Below are positions 9,601 to 18,334 of a stretch of DNA of 64,000 nt, piece after piece. The position numbers and the translations under genes were made by a program. Under the pieces are notes generated by a model. It did no database searches. It was not told the origin of the DNA and saw nothing but the letters and a program-made list of their open reading frames with translations. The stretch is from assembly GCF_001421805.1 (NCBI RefSeq), contig NZ_LMLC01000002.1, forward strand, positions 496,001-560,000. Direction: 5' to 3'. Numbering within the stretch: the stretch's first letter is position 1; each line of letters begins with the position of its first letter. The DNA is from Sphingomonas sp. Leaf34. Lineage in GTDB: Bacteria > Pseudomonadota > Alphaproteobacteria > Sphingomonadales > Sphingomonadaceae.

Positions 9601-9837
9601 CAGCGATGTTCGCTTGAGTGCCGCAAGTTCTGACAGCGGTCTACGAGGCGACCCGCATCCTGCGCATTAGCGCGGTGACGTCGATCATGCCGCGCGACCT
9701 GCTTTTGTCGCCGCGTATCGAATTGACCATTCTGCCGCGGCCCCGATCTTCTATGACCTGCTGCTTAAACCACCCCGAATCTGCCGGACGCACCGGATTG
9801 TTAGTCATGCTGCCATATCGCTGTTGCCTGCGGTAGG

Positions 9838-10369
9838 TTAATAATGATCTTTGGCTTCGGCACGCGGGATGTTGCCGCTGGGCTTCAACAGTCGACGATG
9901 GTTGAACCCGTCGACCCTTCCGAGCGTGGCGTACTTGACAGCTTCGAAGCTGCGCCAGGGGCCGCGCCGGTTTACGCGCAAAGCCTGTTCGGCGCTGGCG
10001 CGAAGAACTGGTGACAGACGTGATTGCGCGGGCACGGTGCCGCCATGCCGCTGATGATCGTACGCACCGGCATGCCCCAGATCACGCCTGCCGGGCCCAT
10101 CTCATGCATCAGCCGTTCGACGGTGCATCATGCGATCACAAAGCCCTCCCGCATCATCTGCCGCCAGACTTTGCGCACGCCGCAAGCCGCGAAGTCCACG
10201 GCGAACACACGGGCTATCTCGGGTTTGAGGGCGACATCCTGCCTCGCCTGCGCCGACAGGCGCGATGGATCCCGTCGCTGCGCGACGTGTTCGTCGTCGG
10301 TGGATGGGGCGTTCGGCAGGACAAAGCAGATCGGTTCGACGCATAGGCACCGTCAATGAAAGCGATCAT
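9838..10369 (-). pseudogene. IS3-family orfB remnant with internal deletion
   Basis: In the shifted frame from about 10350 the sequence reads GVEPICFVLPNAPST, then ARQDVALKPEIARVF, GVRKVWRQMMREGFVIA, a stop, and CTVERLMHEMGPAGVIWG, which is the start of an IS3 OrfB. After about 10010 it jumps to RRGPWRSFEAVKYATL and FNHRRLLKPSGNIPRAEA, the very C-terminus. Roughly the central 120 residues, including the DDE core, are missing. Non-functional. Confidence 0.75.
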
Positions 10370-10377
10370 CGCCGGAA

Positions 10378-10691
10378 CGGGCGGTCGAGCGCCGCCTGCG
10401 CGAAATATGCCGACGCCTTACGCAAGATCTCGTTGGCTTACCGCAGTTCACGGACCTCGCGCTCCAGCGCCTTCATCTTGTCGATCACCTCGGCCTGAAC
10501 ACCGCCGCGCTTGCCGCTATCGACTGCGCCTTCACTCACCCACGCAGCGTCTGCGGAACGCAGCTGACCTTCTCGGCAATCGATACCACGGTCGCCCACC
10601 TTGACGGGTGATCCGGCTCGTGATCGAAAACCGTCCGCACCGCTTGCTCACAAACTTCGGGCGAAAGCTTGTTGGTCGTCTTGCTCGTCAT
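10378..10691 (-). pseudogene. IS3-family orfA remnant
   Basis: From the ATG at 10691 the frame reads [20 protein letters not shown] and continues with [19 protein letters not shown] and PQTLR, typical of the helix-turn-helix OrfA of IS3 elements. A small deletion then shifts the frame before what should be EWV. In the restored frame DSGKRGG, MKALEREVREL and ANEILRKASAYFAQAALDRP follow, with a stop (TAA) in place of a Gln codon. The gene is therefore dead. Confidence 0.75.
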
Positions 10692-10730
10692 GGCCCCATC
10701 TTCTCAGGAGGTCGAGCCTCAGACAAACCC

Positions 10731-11590
10731 GGGGCGATTCAGAACTATGGGCAGCGTCGTATAGCAGTAACGGCGGAAAAGGCATCGATCCCGTTTTGCC
10801 AGCGGCAGGCGGCGAGCGGCGAGCGATGATGCGGCGTCACGGTCCTCGATTGGCTCGCCGCGCCCAAAATTGATGACGTCCGCCGCCATCGCAGCATTAC
10901 CGCGAGGTGCGCACGCCAAGGCCGGCCACTCGTATCGAACCGAGACGATCAGGCGAGGACACCGGCAGGCTGTTCCACGAGAATGCGGAGCGGCAGGCGG
11001 CCGCGTCGGACCAGTTGCGCCGGGCGACAATCATCATCGCCTCCTGTGCCGGCGCCCTCCCCGCACCCATGCGATCGATGACGGCATCCACGACCAAGGG
11101 GCTGGGCGATCGCGACATGCTGCAGCACCCCATCGCGGCTTGGGCCCGAAACAGGTGCCGGCGACCTCACCGACATGGCGGTAGACCCGATGCGCGCCAG
11201 ACCGAATACTCCACAAGCCGGACCGCGCGGACGCTGTATCTCGCCAAGCTGCACCGGCGTATGCTATCCCATCGCCATCACCCTTGCCGCGAGCACCGTG
11301 ACGATGGAAAGCTGGGATCAGCTTCCGCCCGCAGTGCAGAGGGCCTGCCATGCCCGACGTTCAAGACTATGATCTCGCCACAGCAAGAAGCGCGAACAGG
11401 CCGAGCGGCAGGCGTCGGCCTTGGCGAAGAACATGTGTTCCAGGGCCGTCCATCGATCGTTGGCACTGCACTATGGTAACCATGTCATCTCTGCCCGGCG
11501 CGCGATCATCGAGAGCAGCTTGAGCCCATCGGGCTAGCCGTAAAGCGACTCTGAGAATGAATATGGGCGTCGCAGCAATGATCCAGCCAG
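10731..11590. other. Decayed region without an intact gene
   Basis: No convincing intact gene. Plus-strand pieces near 11270-11450, spread over different frames, such as YPIAITLAASTVTMESWDQLPP and KKREQAERQASALAKNM, faintly recall the C-terminus of a TRAP-type solute-binding protein (DctP), but there are frame changes and no start. This may be a pseudogene remnant; the assignment is weak. Nothing else recognised. Confidence 0.25.
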
Positions 11591-11611
11591 AACCGCGATA
11601 GGAGTGTCTCG

Positions 11612-12307
11612 ATGCGTCCCACCATCACCGCATTCGACTGGGTTCCCGATTTTGCGAGGGGGCAGGTCCGCGACCTCCGTGTCCGCTGGGCGCTCGAAGA
11701 GGTCGGCCAGCCCTACGACGTGATGTATCTGACTCAGGGTGAGCAGAAGCAGGCACCGCACCGGGGGCGTCAGCCTTTTGGCCAGGTTCCGACCTATGAG
11801 GAGGGCGACGTGCTGCTCTTCGAATCCGGCGCGATTGTCCTGCATATCGCCAACACGCATGGCGATATGCTGCTGCCCGCCGATGCCGCGGCACGCGCAC
11901 GCGCGATCGAATGGATGTTCGCCGCGCTCAACACGGTCGAGCCGCCGATCATGGATCACGCAATCGCGACGCTATTCGAACGCGGCGAGCCGTGGTCGGC
12001 GCCGCGCCTGCCCTCCGTTCTCCATCGCATCGACGAGCGGATCGGCGAACTGTCGCGGCGGCTGGGCGACCGGACCTGGCTCGACGGCGACGTCTTCACG
12101 GCCGGCGATCTTCTGATGGTGGCAGTGATCCGGATCATTGCCGACGAGGGCCTGCTGGACAGCCATCCCAACCTCATCGCCTATGTCGAACGCGGCACGG
12201 CGCGTCCCGCCTTCGTCAAGGCACTAGCCGACCAGATGGCGGGGTTCACCGGCAGCCCGCCGCCCGAATTTGCGGCATGGCTCGCCGAGCAGGGAGAACA
12301 GGCATGA
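11612..12307 (+). CDS. Glutathione S-transferase family protein
   Basis: A protein of 231 aa with a thioredoxin-like N-terminal half: VRDLRVRWALEEVGQPYDV, then QPFGQVPTYEEGDVLLFESGAIVLHIA, which contains the cis-Pro (VP) and the ES pair that binds the glutathione gamma-glutamyl group. A helical C-terminal half follows, with LDGDVFTAGDLLMVAVIRI, the N-capping box of GSTs. An AGGAG site lies 9 bases before the ATG. It is cytoplasmic and conjugates glutathione or uses it as cofactor. The last bases overlap the next start (ATGA at 12304), so it heads a coupled operon with a double DUF1428 gene and two VOC genes. Confidence 0.88.
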   Translation: MRPTITAFDWVPDFARGQVRDLRVRWALEEVGQPYDVMYLTQGEQKQAPHRGRQPFGQVPTYEEGDVLLFESGAIVLHIANTHGDMLLPADAAARARAIEWMFAALNTVEPPIMDHAIATLFERGEPWSAPRLPSVLHRIDERIGELSRRLGDRTWLDGDVFTAGDLLMVAVIRIIADEGLLDSHPNLIAYVERGTARPAFVKALADQMAGFTGSPPPEFAAWLAEQGEQA

Positions 12308-13023
12308 CGTATATCGAAGGCTTCGTCCTCGCGGTGCCGACCGCCAATCGCCAGGCCTATCTCGAGCATGCGACCGGCGCGGTGGGGTTTCTCAGGGAGT
12401 TCGGCGTGGCGCGGATGGTCGAGAATTGGGGCGACGACGTCCCCGTCGGCACGCTCAACGACTTCGCAGGTGCGGTTCAGGCGACCGCGGACGAGACCGT
12501 CGTCTTCAGCTGGTTCGAATATGCCGACAAGGCCACCCGCGATGCCGCCAGTGCCAGGATGATGACTGACCCGCGGATGGATGCGATGGGCGCATCGATG
12601 CCCTTCGACGGCAGCCGGATGATCTATGCGGGGTTCCAGGCGGAGGTCGAAGAAGGCTCGGCGGCGGGCACAGGATATGTCGATGGCATCATCCTGCCCG
12701 TCTCGCCTGCGAACAAGGACGCGTATTTTGCGTTGGCGCGTACGGTGTCGGCAGCCTTCCTCGAAAACGGCGCGATCCGCGTGGTCGAGACCTGGGGCGA
12801 CGACGTCCCCACCGGCGAGAAGACGGACTATGCACGCGCCGTTCATGCGATAGGTAACGAGGTTGTCGTCTATTCCTGGGTCGAGTGGCCGGACAAGGCA
12901 ACCCGCGACGCCGGCATGCCCCAAGTCATGGCGGACGCGCGGATGCAGACCCCACCCGCCGACCTGCCGTTCGACGGCAAGCGCATAATCCATGGCGGCT
13001 TCACCACGATCCTGGATGAATGA
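12304..13023 (+). CDS. Tandem (fused) DUF1428 protein
   Basis: A protein of 239 aa made of two copies of a DUF1428 domain. Copy one (about 1-115) begins YIEGFVLAVPTANRQAYLEH and copy two (about 122-238) begins YVDGIILPVSPANKDAYFAL; both carry a near-identical VENWGDDVP / VETWGDDVP motif and end in MPFDGSRMIYAGF / LPFDGKRIIHGGF. DUF1428 is a small dimeric ferredoxin-like alpha-beta barrel of about 115 aa, so this fusion would build the dimer within one chain. The ATG at 12304 overlaps the upstream stop. Function unknown; the company of a GST and VOC enzymes suggests handling of a small reactive metabolite. Confidence 0.85.
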   Translation: MTYIEGFVLAVPTANRQAYLEHATGAVGFLREFGVARMVENWGDDVPVGTLNDFAGAVQATADETVVFSWFEYADKATRDAASARMMTDPRMDAMGASMPFDGSRMIYAGFQAEVEEGSAAGTGYVDGIILPVSPANKDAYFALARTVSAAFLENGAIRVVETWGDDVPTGEKTDYARAVHAIGNEVVVYSWVEWPDKATRDAGMPQVMADARMQTPPADLPFDGKRIIHGGFTTILDE

Positions 13024-13034
13024 GGAAACGGCCG

Positions 13035-13820
13035 ATGCAAAATCCCGAGGGCACCCCGGTCTGGTTCGAACTCAACACCAACAATGAGGCCAAAGCGCGG
13101 CACTTCTACGCCGCGACAATCGGCTGGACGATCGCGCGCGCGCTTATGCCCGAGCATGGCGCCTATCTGATCGCCAACGCCCCCGATGGCGCGGCGATCG
13201 CAGGCATCACGACACCGCCGCCGAGCGCGCCATCGCTGCCCGACTGGTTGATCTATTTCGGCACCGCCGACGTCGACGCGGCTGCCGTGCACGTCAAGCA
13301 ATTGGGCGGGTCGATCCAAGTCGAACCGATGGACATTACCGGCGTCGGCCGTTTTGCAATCGCGAGCGACCCGCAGCATATCGGCTTTATGCTGATGACG
13401 GGCGTAAGTCTCGACCCGTCGTCCGCGTTCGTCCAGGGTCCGCACCACGGCCATGCCGTGTGGATCGAACTCGCCACCCCCGACCCCGACGGCGCACTTG
13501 CCTTCTACGGCGCGCTGTTCGGCTGGACCCGGGAAGGCGCGATACCGATGGGGCCGATGGGCGAATATGTCTTCCTCGGCAGCGGCGACGCTCGCCCCGG
13601 CGCTATGATGTCGAGCGCAACCACCGGTGCGCCCGCACGCTGGAACTGGTACGCCTATGTTCCCGATATCGACGCCGCGATCACTACCGCGACGGGCCTT
13701 GGCGGCGTGCTCCTGCAAGGCCCCGACCAGATACCCGGTGGCGGCTATTCAGCAAATCTCGGCGACCTGACTGGCGCACAAATCGGCATTGTGGGCCCAC
13801 GGATCAGCAATGCGGCATGA
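13035..13820 (+). CDS. VOC (glyoxalase/dioxygenase) family protein with two domains
   Basis: A protein of 261 aa with two vicinal-oxygen-chelate domains: one starting TPVWFELNTNNEAKARHFYA and one starting HAVWIELATPDPDGALAFYG, each with a FYxxxxGW-type element. This is the usual layout of two-domain VOC hydroxylase/glyoxalase-like proteins. I place the start at 13035, since AGGAAA sits 6 bases upstream; an in-frame ATG at 13020 overlaps the preceding stop and is a possible alternative. Substrate unknown. It is the third gene of the coupled operon, and its stop overlaps the start of a broken fourth gene. Confidence 0.8.
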   Translation: MQNPEGTPVWFELNTNNEAKARHFYAATIGWTIARALMPEHGAYLIANAPDGAAIAGITTPPPSAPSLPDWLIYFGTADVDAAAVHVKQLGGSIQVEPMDITGVGRFAIASDPQHIGFMLMTGVSLDPSSAFVQGPHHGHAVWIELATPDPDGALAFYGALFGWTREGAIPMGPMGEYVFLGSGDARPGAMMSSATTGAPARWNWYAYVPDIDAAITTATGLGGVLLQGPDQIPGGGYSANLGDLTGAQIGIVGPRISNAA

Positions 13821-14285
13821 CCAAGATCGCATCCTGCGTCTGATATGACGGTACCGCCGAAGACGCGGCAACGTTCTACGCCGCAACTTTTCCCGACAGT
13901 CACGCGATGCGATCCACCACGTGCCGGGCGATTATCCACTTGGTAACGTTCTAACCGTCGAGATCACGGTGTGCGGCATGGCGTTCCTCGGTCTCAACGG
14001 CGGCCCGCACGTCCTGCAGGCTCAGGCCGTGTCGTTCCTCGTCTATACCGACTATCAGGCGGAGACCGACGGTTATTGGAATGCGGTCGGCGGCAATCGC
14101 GGCGTTGGAAGCGCCTGCGGGTGTTGCAAGGACCACCGAGGCGTGAACTGGCATATTACGCCGCACGTCCTGATCGAGGCGATTAGCAGTGCCGACGCCG
14201 CGATCGCCGCGCGCGTATTCCGAGCCATAACAATGATGCAAGATAGACGTCGCCGCGATCAAGGACGCCATCGCAGGAAGGACCG
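13817..14285 (+). pseudogene. Broken VOC/PhnB-like gene (PF06983 type)
   Basis: The frame starts with MTKIASCV and then hits TGA exactly where this family has Trp (normally WYDG). After it, YDGTAEDAATFYAATFPDSH is followed by a frameshift near 13900, and the reading continues VPGDYPLGNVLTVEITV, LGLNGGP, QAETDGYWNAVGGN, CGCCKDHRGVNWHITP. A second frameshift near 14250 precedes IDVAAIKDAIAG. The pieces in order match the 3-demethylubiquinone-methyltransferase-like VOC proteins. The ATG overlaps the previous stop, so it was the fourth gene of the operon. Confidence 0.8.
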
Positions 14286-14748
14286 CGTATTTATGGAGAA
14301 GTTGTACGCCGGCCGATCAACGGCCGTATCGATGTGTAGGTAGCCAGGCTAACGCCGCCTCGTTCGCGGCGCTATCGTCTAAAGGCCAGATCCTGGCCCG
14401 ATCATCATCCAACTTGCTAACGGCCATCAGTCGGTCGGTACCACGCTTTGGGAGCCATCGGATCGCCAAGACATCCGCGTATTCAGCGCGGTTCGGGCGG
14501 CACTGCCCGCCGGCTCGGGCGCGGCGTTCGCCTGCGGCATGATCTGCGGGGACTGGAAGCTGGCTATCCGATCGAGTCAGAAGCGGCGGAAAGCGGCACG
14601 CTCCATCGAACCTTCCGGCGCTTGCCGCTCGCGAAGTTCTTAAGAAAGCGGCTCCCGCATACAGCGTCCGCCGCGAGGTCTCGCACGCGCACACCACCGC
14701 GTTGGCGATGACCGGGCGCGGAGGGGTTCAATGTGATGGCCATACCGT
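14286..14748. other. Gap without recognisable gene
   Basis: About 460 bases between the broken VOC gene and a convergent HAD gene. Open stretches exist on both strands, but none has a start, ribosome site and protein-like composition together. No repeat or hairpin stood out. Possibly a decayed gene. Confidence 0.4.
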
Positions 14749-15414
14749 TTAGTGCCCCAGTGGCGAGGTTGCATAGCTGGCGAGCAAAGCGGCGACGTCA
14801 TCGTAGATCGCGATCGCACCTGCAGATTGAAGCTGCGCATCCTTGAACTTGCCTGACCGGACCGCCAACGCGGCGATCCCGCATTTGCCGGCTGCCTCAA
14901 TGTCATACGGGGTATCGCCGACCACGATCGCATCAGCAGGGGTAATGCCAGGTACCCTTTTGAGCGCGGTCGCGAAGATGTCCGGCGCAGGCTTGGTCCT
15001 TTCGACGTCATCGCTGCTCGTCGTCGCGGCGATCAGATCGCGTGCGTCGAGCAGGTCGATATAGTGATTGAGTTCCGCGTCCGAGGCCGACGATGCGAGT
15101 ATAACCCGCTGCCCGAGACCATGCGCGTGCGCCATCAGCTCGCCCGCTTGCGCAAAGGGCTTGGCGACATGCAAATATTTCGCCTTGAAGATCGCGGCAT
15201 GCGTGTCTCCTAGTTCTTTCTGTTGATCCTCGTCCGCGTCGGGCAACAGCGTCGGCACGAGCATGTCCGTCCCCTTCCCGATCTGGTCATGAATCACCCG
15301 GCGATCGAACGCCGCGCCGACGACTGCGAACGCCTCCTCCCAAGCAAGGACGTGCATGTCGTTGGTGTCGACCAACGTACCGTCGATATCGAAAAGAATG
15401 GCTTTGATCTGCAT
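14749..15414 (-). CDS. HAD-superfamily phosphatase (phosphoglycolate phosphatase-like)
   Basis: A protein of 221 aa with all HAD motifs: motif I DIDGTLVDT near residue 9 with the nucleophile Asp, motif II ILASSAS near 105, a motif III Lys in ERTKPAPDIF near 140, and motif IV VVGDTPYDIEAAG near 165. A helical cap (about 15-85) places it with the beta-phosphoglucomutase/phosphoglycolate-phosphatase subfamily. It hydrolyses a small phosphomonoester in the cytoplasm; substrate not predictable. It is single and convergent to the genes on its left, with a long AT-rich intergenic region upstream. Confidence 0.87.
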   Translation of the reverse strand: MQIKAILFDIDGTLVDTNDMHVLAWEEAFAVVGAAFDRRVIHDQIGKGTDMLVPTLLPDADEDQQKELGDTHAAIFKAKYLHVAKPFAQAGELMAHAHGLGQRVILASSASDAELNHYIDLLDARDLIAATTSSDDVERTKPAPDIFATALKRVPGITPADAIVVGDTPYDIEAAGKCGIAALAVRSGKFKDAQLQSAGAIAIYDDVAALLASYATSPLGH

Positions 15415-15960
15415 AAGACGGTCCCTGACCTGATGTCGTGCGCCTGCCGTTCAGAACCTCGTAGTGCCATTGAAGGCGCAGGGGGCGAACAACGTCGGCA
15501 ATGTGATGACGATACAGCGGTCCACTTCCCGAGTCAGCTCCGGCGTCCGCAGACTCGGGAAGGGCATTCGTCGCGCCTCAGAACGATCCGCAGCAGATAT
15601 GCCACCAGCGATCCGCCACTACGGAGCAACCAGCCTTGGCAAACACTTATAAAATATAGATTTTCAGTTCTATTTTACGGTTTCGCGCAAATCTTTGTAG
15701 ATTGATCACAATCAATACAAAGTTTTTAGCGGTGAATATCTCGGCGATGCAGGAACGATGACGCCGCTTTGATCGCTATACTCTGCGGATTGTGTTCACG
15801 CTGATAGCCGCAAGCCGAAAGATTATTGCCCGATACTCCGTGGCGGCACGCATAGTTTTGATGATGGTCATGCGGCATTTTTCGCGACCGCCAAGTCCAG
15901 GCTGACGCAGGGCCAATGCATGGTGAGCACTCACTGTAATTTAATGACGGAGATATTCAA
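15415..15960. other. AT-rich intergenic region between divergent HAD and alcohol dehydrogenase genes
   Basis: About 545 bases with no gene I can support. The part from 15645 to 15740 is markedly AT-rich for this genome and contains an imperfect palindrome (separate entry). Promoters of both divergent genes should lie here. Confidence 0.5.
15694..15721. promoter_or_regulatory. Imperfect palindrome, possible operator upstream of the alcohol dehydrogenase
   Basis: Nested inverted repeats: outer arms TTTGTA and TACAAA, inner arms GATTG and CAATC around ATCA, with two extra bases on the right side. It lies about 240 bases before the alcohol dehydrogenase start in an AT-rich stretch. It could be a transcription-factor site; the factor is unknown. 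Confidence 0.35.
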
Positions 15961-17133
15961 ATGCGCGCACTGGTATGGCATGGAAAAGGCGACGTTCGGG
16001 TCGATACTGTTGCAGATCCGGAGATCAAGCATCCGCGCGACGCGATAATCAAGGTATCGGCCTGCGCGATCTGCGGCTCCGATCTTCACCTGCTCGACGG
16101 CTACCAGCCGACGATGCAGGCGGGTGACATCCTCGGCCACGAGAACATGGGCGTGGTCGTCGCACTCGGCTCCGAAGTCACCAATCTGAAGATTGGCGAC
16201 CGCGTCGTCGTGCCGTTCACGATCAGCTGCGGCGATTGCTTCTTCTGCCGCAAGGGCCTCTTCTCTGCCTGTGAGCGGACCAATCCGAACTCGGAGATGG
16301 CGATCAAGGCGATGGGTCATTCGCCCGCCGGCCTGTTTGGATTCAGTCACATGCTTGGCGGCTATTGCGGTGGCCAAGCCGAGTATCTGCGCGTGCCGAT
16401 GGCCGATATTGGTCCGATCAAGGTACCCGACAGCGTCACCGATGAGCAGGCGCTGTTCCTGTCCGACATCTTTCCGACCGGCTATATGGCAGCCGAGAAT
16501 GCGCAGATCGAAGAAGGCGATACCGTGGCAATCTGGGGCTGCGGTCCAGTCGGCCAATTTGCAATCCGCTCGGCGCTGATGCTCGGCGCGGGCCGCGTGA
16601 TCGCGATCGACGAAGTGCCCGAACGCTTGGCGATGGCCGAGGCCGGCGGTGCCGAGACGATCAACTTCGCCGAAGTCGACAGCGTCTATGACGAACTCCA
16701 GTTCCGTACTAAAGGCCGCGGTCCCGACAGCTGCATCGACGCAGTGGGCGCGGAGGCCTCGGGTCATGGCGCAATCGATGCGGTGATCGATAAGGTCAAG
16801 GCGGCGACGTTCCTCGCAACCGACCGCGTGCACGTCCTGCGCGAAGCGATCATGAGTTGCCGGATGGGCGGGACGATCTCGATTCCTGGCGTCTATGTCG
16901 GCATGGGCGACAAGATCCCGATCGGCGCAATGATGAACAAGGGTCTGACGATCAAGACCGGCCAGACGCATGTCCAGGCCTATACCAAGCCTCTGCTGGC
17001 GCGGATCGAGGCGGGCGACATCGATCCGAGCTTCGTCGTGACTCACCCGGCAAGTCTCGAGGATGCGCCCGAGATGTACCAGAAGTTCCGCGACAAGCAG
17101 GACGGCGTGATCAAGGTCGTACTGCGGCCTTAA
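15961..17133 (+). CDS. Zinc-dependent alcohol/formaldehyde dehydrogenase
   Basis: A protein of 390 aa of the medium-chain dehydrogenase family. The catalytic zinc ligands are in [10 protein letters not shown] (Cys near residue 38) and ILGHENMG (His-Glu near 61-62); the structural-zinc cysteines are in [15 protein letters not shown] (about 92-106). The Rossmann motif is [11 protein letters not shown] near 190, followed by AIDEVPERL with an acidic residue that favours NAD. The length and the [14 protein letters not shown] insert fit the glutathione-independent formaldehyde dehydrogenase-like subgroup. It oxidises a primary alcohol or reduces an aldehyde in the cytoplasm. It is followed by a strong terminator, so probably monocistronic. 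Confidence 0.88.
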   Translation: MRALVWHGKGDVRVDTVADPEIKHPRDAIIKVSACAICGSDLHLLDGYQPTMQAGDILGHENMGVVVALGSEVTNLKIGDRVVVPFTISCGDCFFCRKGLFSACERTNPNSEMAIKAMGHSPAGLFGFSHMLGGYCGGQAEYLRVPMADIGPIKVPDSVTDEQALFLSDIFPTGYMAAENAQIEEGDTVAIWGCGPVGQFAIRSALMLGAGRVIAIDEVPERLAMAEAGGAETINFAEVDSVYDELQFRTKGRGPDSCIDAVGAEASGHGAIDAVIDKVKAATFLATDRVHVLREAIMSCRMGGTISIPGVYVGMGDKIPIGAMMNKGLTIKTGQTHVQAYTKPLLARIEAGDIDPSFVVTHPASLEDAPEMYQKFRDKQDGVIKVVLRP

Positions 17134-17137
17134 CCCT

Positions 17138-17186
17138 CAACCGACCCGGTCCGCCGCCGACGAGCGGACCGGGTCGGTTGGTTTTT
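17138..17186 (+). terminator. Strong intrinsic terminator after the alcohol dehydrogenase
   Basis: A perfect 17-bp stem (arms 17138-17154 and 17164-17180, starting CAACCGACCCGG) with a 9-base loop, followed by G and five T residues at 17182-17186. It begins 5 bases after the stop codon. Confidence 0.9.
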
Positions 17187-17213
17187 ATCCGCAACAGTCA
17201 GAAGGACATGCCG

Positions 17214-17678
17214 ATGAGCGACAAGGTTCAGACCCCCGTTCCCGGCCACCCTGGGAGCAAGGGCGCACCGGACGGTGTCTCGGACTCGCCGCGCGGCAAT
17301 GATGGCGCCGATGTTCACGGGCGTAGCGAGGGCGGCGAAAGTGGTGGCGGGTCCTATCCGAACCCACACGCGGGCAAGACAGGGGCGAGCACCGGCTTCA
17401 TGGCGCATGGCGGCCAGACCGACATTGCCTATCACGGCGGCGGCCAGGCGGGCGAAGACGGCGGCAATGCCGGAAACGGTGTCGCAAATTCGGACGGCGG
17501 TGACCGCACGACGATCGCCGCCGACCCTGATGCCGAACGCGTACCGCATGCGATTGCTTCCGAAGGTCACACGATCGAAGTCGTCGAGACGTCGGGCATC
17601 GCCGAAGCGGAGGCCGGCGGAAAGATCGGTACCGATGCCGATTATGAGGACGAGCAGAACCAGCCTGGAGCCGGCTGA
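17214..17678 (+). CDS. Glycine-rich low-complexity hydrophilic protein
   Basis: A protein of 154 aa, very rich in Gly, Asp, Asn and His, without hydrophobic core, signal peptide or membrane segment; it is likely disordered. Short runs such as GESGGGSYPNPHAGKTGAS and GGQAGEDGGNAGNG repeat a Gly-x pattern. The ATG at 17214 is preferred over the one at 17208 because GAAGG lies 8 bases before it. It sits just upstream of a DUF892 gene on the same strand, 84 bases apart, so both may answer to the same stress signal. Function unknown; a desiccation or stress-protection role is speculation. Confidence 0.65.
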   Translation: MSDKVQTPVPGHPGSKGAPDGVSDSPRGNDGADVHGRSEGGESGGGSYPNPHAGKTGASTGFMAHGGQTDIAYHGGGQAGEDGGNAGNGVANSDGGDRTTIAADPDAERVPHAIASEGHTIEVVETSGIAEAEAGGKIGTDADYEDEQNQPGAG

Positions 17679-17762
17679 GCTCGGCGAACCTCGTAAACGC
17701 CTGTTCCAAATTCAAAACCAGCTACCGCGCATTCCGCTCGGTGGACACACGAGGATGATCCC

Positions 17763-18266
17763 ATGTCTGCACCCGAGGACCTCCAGGAAATCTACATCGA
17801 CGAGCTGAAAGATCTGTGGTCCGCCGACGACCAGATGAAGAAGATCCTGAAGAAGATCACGTCGAAGGCAAGCGACGCATCGCTGAAGGAGATGCTGACC
17901 AAGTCCCAGGCTGATATCGATAAGCATACTGACCTGCTCAAAGAGCTGATCGCCTCAAACGATGAGAAGGTTTCGAAGGAGCATTGCAAGGGTATGGAAG
18001 GCCTCGTGGCCGAAGCCACCAAGCATGTGCTCGAGGAAGGTCCCGAAAAGGGCCCACTGCTCGATGTGATGATCATCGCTCAGTACCAGCGGATGACGCA
18101 TTACGGCATCGCTGGGTTCGGCACGGCTACCGCCTACGCCAAGGCGCTGGATCTGAAGGCCGACCAGAAGATACTTAGTGCCGCTACGAAGGACATATAC
18201 GGCGGCGACGAATATATGACGAAGCTCGCCGAGACGACCGTCAACATCGCCGCCGAAGACGAATGA
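17763..18266 (+). CDS. DUF892 (YciE/YciF-like) ferritin-like stress protein
   Basis: A protein of 167 aa, all helical, with the family opening EDLQEIYIDELKDLWSADDQM, in which Glu and Asp residues supply part of a ferritin-like di-metal site, and later EGPEKGPLLDVMIIAQYQRMTHYGIAGFGTA with conserved His-Tyr. Length is normal for YciF-like proteins. These cytoplasmic four-helix bundle proteins are induced by osmotic and general stress in enterobacteria, but their reaction is unknown. An AGGATGATCCC stretch precedes the ATG. Neighbours are a disordered Gly-rich protein and a 92-aa unknown. Confidence 0.87.
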   Translation: MSAPEDLQEIYIDELKDLWSADDQMKKILKKITSKASDASLKEMLTKSQADIDKHTDLLKELIASNDEKVSKEHCKGMEGLVAEATKHVLEEGPEKGPLLDVMIIAQYQRMTHYGIAGFGTATAYAKALDLKADQKILSAATKDIYGGDEYMTKLAETTVNIAAEDE

Positions 18267-18334
18267 CAGGATCGCCCGCCGAGGCCGACCTGGCCGGCGA
18301 CGACCTGCCCCACTAGACGATGGAAGCGATGGCG

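Larger units (their letters stand above)
9838..10730 (-). mobile_element. Decayed IS3-family insertion sequence (orfA/orfB type)
   Basis: The segment holds, in order on the minus strand, recognisable orfA and orfB of an IS3-family element (IS407/IS2-like) with stops, frameshifts and a large internal deletion in orfB. The element is too short, at about 0.9 kb against the usual 1.2-1.4 kb, and its ends could not be defined by eye. See the two pseudogene entries for details. Confidence 0.7.

Noticed and set aside
11911..12303. N-terminal extension of the DUF1428 gene into the GST gene
   Set aside because: The extension is out of frame with GST, Arg-rich and absent from DUF1428 proteins; the ATG at 12304 fits better.
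15931..17046. Minus-strand open frame of 371 codons opposite the alcohol dehydrogenase
   Set aside because: His/Arg/Asp-rich shadow of a well-supported dehydrogenase; no motif and no ribosome site.
17214..17678. Gly-rich protein as a PE_PGRS- or collagen-like surface protein
   Set aside because: No signal peptide, no strict GXY periodicity, and it is too hydrophilic; left as unknown.
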